NCBI GenBank assembly: GCA_030265885.1
Contig: JAJDGX010000013.1
Span: 1-36,139, forward strand
Direction of reading: 5' to 3'
DNA from: Ruminococcaceae bacterium OttesenSCG-928-L11
GTDB lineage: Bacteria > Bacillota > Clostridia > Oscillospirales > Ruminococcaceae
DNA: 36,139 nucleotides
Shown here in pieces: positions 32,828 to 36,139 of this stretch. Position 1 is the stretch's first letter. Each line of letters opens with the position of its first letter. Under the pieces are notes generated by a model. It made no database searches, was not told where the DNA came from, and saw only the letters and a program-made list of their open reading frames with translations. The translations under genes were made by a program, and so were the position numbers.

Positions 32828-33343
32828 ATGGCTTACTATGCAGAAAAAAGGGAAATTAAGGAAAAGGAGGAGTGGGCATCCGCACCCCGGATTGTCCATC
32901 ACAAACAGATGTATCTAACCAAGCTGTTGCCACCAGGCGCCGACCTGACCGATGCATATGGAGTTCGTACCGCTGTCTTTGTAAATGAACAAGGCTTCTC
33001 CTCCGAGCTGGAAATCGACGACATCGATCGCTCCGCCTATCACATTGTCATGTTTGAAGGGGGCAAGCCCATTGCCACCGGCCGCGTTTTTGTCGATTCC
33101 CAGGATAAATCCACCTACATCATTGGCCGCGTCGCCGTGCTAAAGAAATACCGCAGCCAGGGTGTGGGCTTCAAGCTGATGGGCAAGCTGGAGGAGTGCG
33201 CCAAGTCGCTGGGCGGCACACAGGTTGTTCTGGGCGCGCAAATGCACGCTGTCCCCTTTTACGAGAAAAACGGCTACACCGCCTTTGGCGAGGAGTATAT
33301 GGAGGAACACTGCCCCCACATCCACATGCGAAAAACACTGTAA
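32828..33343 (+). CDS. GNAT-family N-acetyltransferase (ElaA-like)
   Basis: 171 aa from the first ATG. The GNAT domain begins near residue 28 (MYLTKLLPPGADL); the acetyl-CoA loop is RVAVLKKYRSQGVGFKLM (R-x-x-G-x-G), with VNEQGFSSELEIDDID at the start and VPFYEKNGYTAFGEEYMEE at the end, close to YjcF/ElaA-type acetyltransferases. Substrate unknown. The start is uncertain: the ATG at 32828 has no ribosome site, a good AAGGAGGAG lies inside the frame at 32866-32874 with no in-frame start codon at proper distance, and the next ATG is 32909. A short-leader start at 32828 is taken. Confidence 0.85.
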   Translation: MAYYAEKREIKEKEEWASAPRIVHHKQMYLTKLLPPGADLTDAYGVRTAVFVNEQGFSSELEIDDIDRSAYHIVMFEGGKPIATGRVFVDSQDKSTYIIGRVAVLKKYRSQGVGFKLMGKLEECAKSLGGTQVVLGAQMHAVPFYEKNGYTAFGEEYMEEHCPHIHMRKTL

Positions 33344-33363
33344 AAGAAGAGTCCACACAACCT

Positions 33364-33391
33364 GCACTGCCGGTTTCGGCCGTGCTTTTTT
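33364..33391 (+). terminator. Terminator after the GNAT gene
   Basis: GCACTGCCG pairs with CGGCCGTGC (one mismatch) around GTTT, followed by six T. Confidence 0.85.
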
Positions 33392-33432
33392 CATACCCAA
33401 GGGCAGACGAGCCCGAATGAGTTGGAGGAAAT

Positions 33433-34002
33433 ATGATGCGTATACTCGGCATTTCCAGCACCCCGCGCAGGGGCGGCAACTCTGAGATTCTCCTTGACGC
33501 GGCGTTGCATCCCTTCCGGGAGGCCGGATGGGATGTCACCCGCATTCTGCTGTCGGAAGCACACATCCTGCCCTGCACCGGCTGCGAGACCTGTCTCACC
33601 CACAAGGCATGCCACATCCGGGATGATGACATGGCGGACATCTACGCCGCATACAAGGCCTGTGACGCCATTCTCATCGCCGCCCCCACATACTGGCGCA
33701 ATGTCCCCGCTCAGCTAAAGGCTGTGTTTGACCGCACCCATGCCGCCGAGCCCCGGCCTCTTGCCGGAAAGCCGGGCGGTGCCATCGCCGTGGGCAGAGG
33801 CTCGGGGGCCGGGCAGTCCATCGTTCTCAATGTCATCCACAATTTTTATTTGTCCTGCGGCGCGTTCTGTGTGCCCGGGGAGCTGAACGGCGTCACCGCT
33901 GTGGCAGACAAGCCCGGCGATATTGCCCAGCAGCCCCGTCGCCTGATGCAGGCAGCGCAGCTGGGCCAAAACATCCTGGCCCATATAAGCCGATACCATT
34001 GA
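33433..34002 (+). CDS. Flavodoxin-fold NAD(P)H-dependent (iron-sulfur?) flavoprotein
   Basis: 189 aa. FMN-binding elements: GISSTPRRGGNSEILLDAAL at the N-terminus, APTYWRNVPAQLKAVFDR and VGRGSGAGQS. Between them CTGCETCLTHKACHIRDDDM gives C-x2-C-x2-C-x5-C, the compact cysteine motif of iron-sulfur flavoproteins that hold a 4Fe-4S cluster. It probably transfers electrons to small molecules or oxygen species; the partner is unknown. The ATG at 33433 is preceded by GGAGG. Single-gene unit between terminators. Confidence 0.85.
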   Translation: MMRILGISSTPRRGGNSEILLDAALHPFREAGWDVTRILLSEAHILPCTGCETCLTHKACHIRDDDMADIYAAYKACDAILIAAPTYWRNVPAQLKAVFDRTHAAEPRPLAGKPGGAIAVGRGSGAGQSIVLNVIHNFYLSCGAFCVPGELNGVTAVADKPGDIAQQPRRLMQAAQLGQNILAHISRYH

Positions 34003-34054
34003 CGACTCTTTCCACTCTGCCGGCATGCCCCCCTTTAGTTCAACAGAAAATCAA

Positions 34055-34103
34055 AGAAAAAGGCCAACGAATCGACGATGAATCGATTCCTTGGCCTTTT
34101 TCT
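34055..34103. terminator. Bidirectional terminator
   Basis: AGAAAAAGGCCAA/TTGGCCTTTTTCT plus inner AATCGA/TCGATT. It lies between the convergent flavoprotein gene and the minus-strand membrane protein gene. Confidence 0.9.
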
Positions 34104-34113
34104 CTTCACACAA

Positions 34114-34455
34114 TCACAGCAGATTAATCCAGTACCCAACCGAAATAGCCACCTGAAAAATCACGCTAAACAGGACATAGATCGTCTTTCCCCGCCGCTT
34201 GGGTATGGCCAGAGACAACAGCCCGCAGGCCGCAGAGCCTATCACCGCACCGGCCAAAATCACCAGGAAAGGGAAGCTTTCCACCATAAAATCGGAGCGG
34301 GGCAGCAGCCGGGCAATTCCCCGGCCAATCAGATGCATCGCCGGCACACTGGTCAGCGGCAGTGCCAGCAGCGCAGCCGCCTGCTTGCGGGCCCGCAGGA
34401 ACATCGCGCACATGAGCAGCACAATTGCAATAATCGCCAGGCTTTCTCCGTTCAT
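34114..34455 (-). CDS. Membrane protein of unknown function
   Basis: 113 aa, about four hydrophobic segments (3-20, 25-45, 60-82, 90-112) joined by short loops; PKRRGK is a cytoplasmic basic loop. I recognise no family. GGAGGGG stands six bases before the ATG. Last gene of the SGNH-DUF4358 operon (38-bp gap), so a role at the cell envelope is likely. Confidence 0.7.
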   Translation of the reverse strand: MNGESLAIIAIVLLMCAMFLRARKQAAALLALPLTSVPAMHLIGRGIARLLPRSDFMVESFPFLVILAGAVIGSAACGLLSLAIPKRRGKTIYVLFSVIFQVAISVGYWINLL

Positions 34456-34493
34456 TCCTACCCCTCCGCTGTTTCAGTGACGTATGCTGTCGC

Positions 34494-35003
34494 CTATTTG
34501 CCGTCTGCCGCTGCTTTGGCGGCATCCTCCGCCTGCTGCTTGTCGTCAGCCAGCACCAGAATGACCAGGTCATCCTTTGTGTACAGCACCGGGTTTTTGA
34601 GTTTGACCATCTCGCCGGGAATGTACTGCTCATAGCGTTCCTTTTGATCCGCCACCCGCTTTTCCAGAATGGCCTTGGCATCCGCCGCGTTCTTTTTGTC
34701 ACTCACCTTTAGAACCGCAATTTCCTCGGCGGTGGAGCCGTTGCCGCTGTAGTATACCTTGTATTCGCCGATGGTGTCGTCAATGGCGTAGAAATTCTCC
34801 ACCGTGGCGGAGTCAGCCTCTACCAGCGCATCCCGAAATGTCACAGCCTGCAGAATGCTGTCCGCCGCTGTCGCCGCCGATTGCGTTGCGGCCGCTGCCC
34901 CACCGCTGTCTCTGCCACTGCAGCCCACCAATGCCGTAATAAGGAGAACCAGCGCGGTCAGTCCTCCCAGTGCTCTTCTCATCCGTTTGTCCGTCGTTCT
35001 CAT
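34494..35003 (-). CDS. DUF4358-type lipoprotein
   Basis: 169 aa from the ATG at 35003 (GGAG eight bases ahead); the frame extends to 35078 without support. The N-terminus MRTTDKRMRRALGGLTALVLLITALVGC is a lipoprotein signal with LVGC lipobox. The mature domain (ENFYAIDDTIGEYKVYYSGNGSTAEEIAVLKV, later RYEQYIPGEMVKLKNPVLYTKDDLVILVLADD) follows the DUF4358 pattern. The family function is unknown. It is often found beside SGNH hydrolases and MBOAT acyltransferases in Clostridia, suggesting involvement in surface polymer acylation. 22 bp after the SGNH gene. Confidence 0.8.
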   Translation of the reverse strand: MRTTDKRMRRALGGLTALVLLITALVGCSGRDSGGAAAATQSAATAADSILQAVTFRDALVEADSATVENFYAIDDTIGEYKVYYSGNGSTAEEIAVLKVSDKKNAADAKAILEKRVADQKERYEQYIPGEMVKLKNPVLYTKDDLVILVLADDKQQAEDAAKAAADGK

Positions 35004-35025
35004 ATTAAATGCTCCACTTCCTGTT

Positions 35026-36033
35026 CTATTTTGGTTCCGGTGCCGTGTGGGTGCGCAAATACGCAAGCCACTTGGCATAATATTCCGGTGTAAAGTGCAT
35101 GCCGTCTACCGGGCTGGCTTCCTCCGGCAGCTTTCCCTCCTCGTCCATCAGGGCCTCCGCCACGTCCACCAAATATACCCGCTCTGACCTTGCCAGCTCC
35201 TGAATGGCCAGGTTGTACTCCTCCAGCCGCTCGTTGGTGATGCTGGGGTAGGTTTCGTGGGCGTAATCGGTGACAGGCGGCATAGTTTGCAGATAAATAA
35301 GTGCCTCGGGGTACTGGGCCTTTACAGCGGCAATAAACTCCCGATAGCCGCTGATAAAGGGATCCTTGTCGTAGCCCAGGCTGTTGCCGCCCAGCATGAT
35401 ATAGATTTTGGAGCGCTCGCCGTATTCCGCAGCGGCCTCCAGCAGGGTAAGCTTTTTATCGCCGGATTTGATGTAGCCCCGGGTGGCGGCATCCACCACC
35501 TGAATGCCGATATCGGCCACCACCGCCGAATTGGGCACCACCTTGTAGCCGGTCAGCCCGGTGGTGATGGAGTCGCCGATGAACAGCGCGTCGTTAAAGT
35601 AGGCCAAGGGCACGATCTCCCGCTCCGACAGGGCGTAGTCGAACTGCTCCCGCCCCCCTGTCCGGGGTTCGGTGGCCTCCACAGGCTCATCGATGTCGGA
35701 TTCATCGTCGGGCTTCGCCGGGCCCGAGGGCTTGTCGATGTCCTCCGGCTGAGAGGATTCGGTCTTAAGCACAGCCTCCTGCACAGCGGTGGACGGCAAC
35801 GTCTCCTTACCGGCTGCGTCGACTGCGAGGGTCTCCTCATCCGGCTGGGAGGATGCCCCCCGACCGGCAGCTGCCTCCGCCGCCAGCGCGCCGTCCTGAA
35901 AATTCTGCCACACCACAGCCACGCCAAACGCCGCCGCCACAATCAACACAAGGGACAGCAGCACCGGCGCCGCCGAGGATTTCCTTCGCCCCTGTCGGTA
36001 GCCGCCTTTGCCTCGTTTCGTTTTCTTTGCCAT
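35026..36033 (-). CDS. Membrane-anchored SGNH/GDSL hydrolase
   Basis: 335 aa. Basic N-terminus, single membrane segment about 22-45 (APVLLSLVLIVAAAFGVAVVW), an acidic Pro/Glu-rich linker to about 130, and an outside SGNH esterase domain: block I FIGDSITTG (Ser), LGGNSLG (block III Asn), and DGMHFTPEYYAKW (Asp and His). Likely removes or transfers acyl groups on cell-surface polymers. The start is ATG 36033 after AAGGATGG; an ATG at 36042 is an alternative. Precedes a DUF4358 lipoprotein in the same operon. No MBOAT partner is visible within the window. Confidence 0.88.
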   Translation of the reverse strand: MAKKTKRGKGGYRQGRRKSSAAPVLLSLVLIVAAAFGVAVVWQNFQDGALAAEAAAGRGASSQPDEETLAVDAAGKETLPSTAVQEAVLKTESSQPEDIDKPSGPAKPDDESDIDEPVEATEPRTGGREQFDYALSEREIVPLAYFNDALFIGDSITTGLTGYKVVPNSAVVADIGIQVVDAATRGYIKSGDKKLTLLEAAAEYGERSKIYIMLGGNSLGYDKDPFISGYREFIAAVKAQYPEALIYLQTMPPVTDYAHETYPSITNERLEEYNLAIQELARSERVYLVDVAEALMDEEGKLPEEASPVDGMHFTPEYYAKWLAYLRTHTAPEPK

Positions 36034-36064
36034 TGATTCCATCCTTTATTTTCTACAAAGAGGG

Positions 36065-36138
36065 ATGCCCCTCAGGGATATCCCCTCATTGGGAAAGTCA
36101 TCCGTTTTTCAGTAATATTATACAACAAAGAGGGGCAT
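36065..36138 (-). promoter_or_regulatory. Promoter region of the SGNH operon inside an inverted repeat
   Basis: TATAAT on the minus strand (36122-36117); its -35 would fall just beyond the window. The box is enclosed by ATGCCCCTC (36065-36073) and GAGGGGCAT (36130-36138), a perfect 9-bp inverted repeat, and GGGATATCCC is a palindrome at 36075-36084. These may be operator sites. Confidence 0.45.
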
Positions 36139-36139
36139 A

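Overview
The window looks like the chromosome of a GC-rich Clostridia member, probably an Oscillospiraceae-type (cluster IV) anaerobe. This is inferred from the clostridial gene families (TTG-started ACT protein upstream of hom, YesS-like membrane AraC regulators, DUF4358 lipoprotein next to an SGNH hydrolase, a BofA-family protein), from strong AGGAGG ribosome sites combined with frequent TTG/GTG starts, and from a type A RNase P RNA. The BofA homologue hints at endospore formation. There is no rRNA, tRNA, integrase, transposase, phage structural gene or CRISPR array, so this is mostly ordinary chromosome with short non-coding repeats scattered through it.

Layout. 1-409: a diverged non-coding repeat and a hairpin behind lysC. 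410-4365 (minus strand): a threonine/aspartate operon, HTH-ACT protein > hom > thrB > lysC. 4657-6621 (plus): secreted polysaccharide deacetylase, then a receiver-GGDEF protein with degenerate motifs. 6699-9668 (minus): CoA-disulfide-reductase-like flavoprotein with rhodanese domain > SDR dehydrogenase > YjbR/MmcQ protein. 9800-11020 (plus): peptidase T. 11236-16756 (minus): solute-binding lipoprotein > two CUT1 permeases > cytoplasmic sulfatase, with a divergent membrane-spanning AraC regulator (17235-19547); this looks like an uptake and desulfation locus for a sulfated glycan. 19694-21397: SPFH protein with four zinc ribbons and a small membrane zinc-ribbon partner. 21686-24917: ABC-F ATPase and AI-2E-family permease. 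25475-28062: galactokinase, methyltransferase, and an ECF S-component behind a perfect consensus promoter and a structured leader. 28239-30376: small AT-rich membrane protein and two convergent PHP phosphatases. 30824-31977: small protein and a secreted repeat protein. 32052-32384 (minus): RNase P RNA. 32530-34002: BofA-like protein, GNAT acetyltransferase, flavodoxin-fold reductase. 34114-36033 (minus): SGNH hydrolase > DUF4358 lipoprotein > membrane protein.

The most interesting unexplained signals are non-coding. (a) A ~0.4 kb element occurs twice (1-365 and 24945-25395), and its hairpins keep their pairing although the arm sequences differ. (b) A modular short repeat (A/T-rich hairpin, CTCCGCGGATTG core, GCAGCTTSAAGCTGC palindrome) sits in several intergenic spaces, including inside the ABC operon and at the stop codon of a PHP gene. 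(c) The ECF S-component has a terminator-containing leader that I cannot assign to a known riboswitch. (d) Five or more small hairpins are packed between AATGAACC/GGTTCATT inverted ends at 30421-30572.
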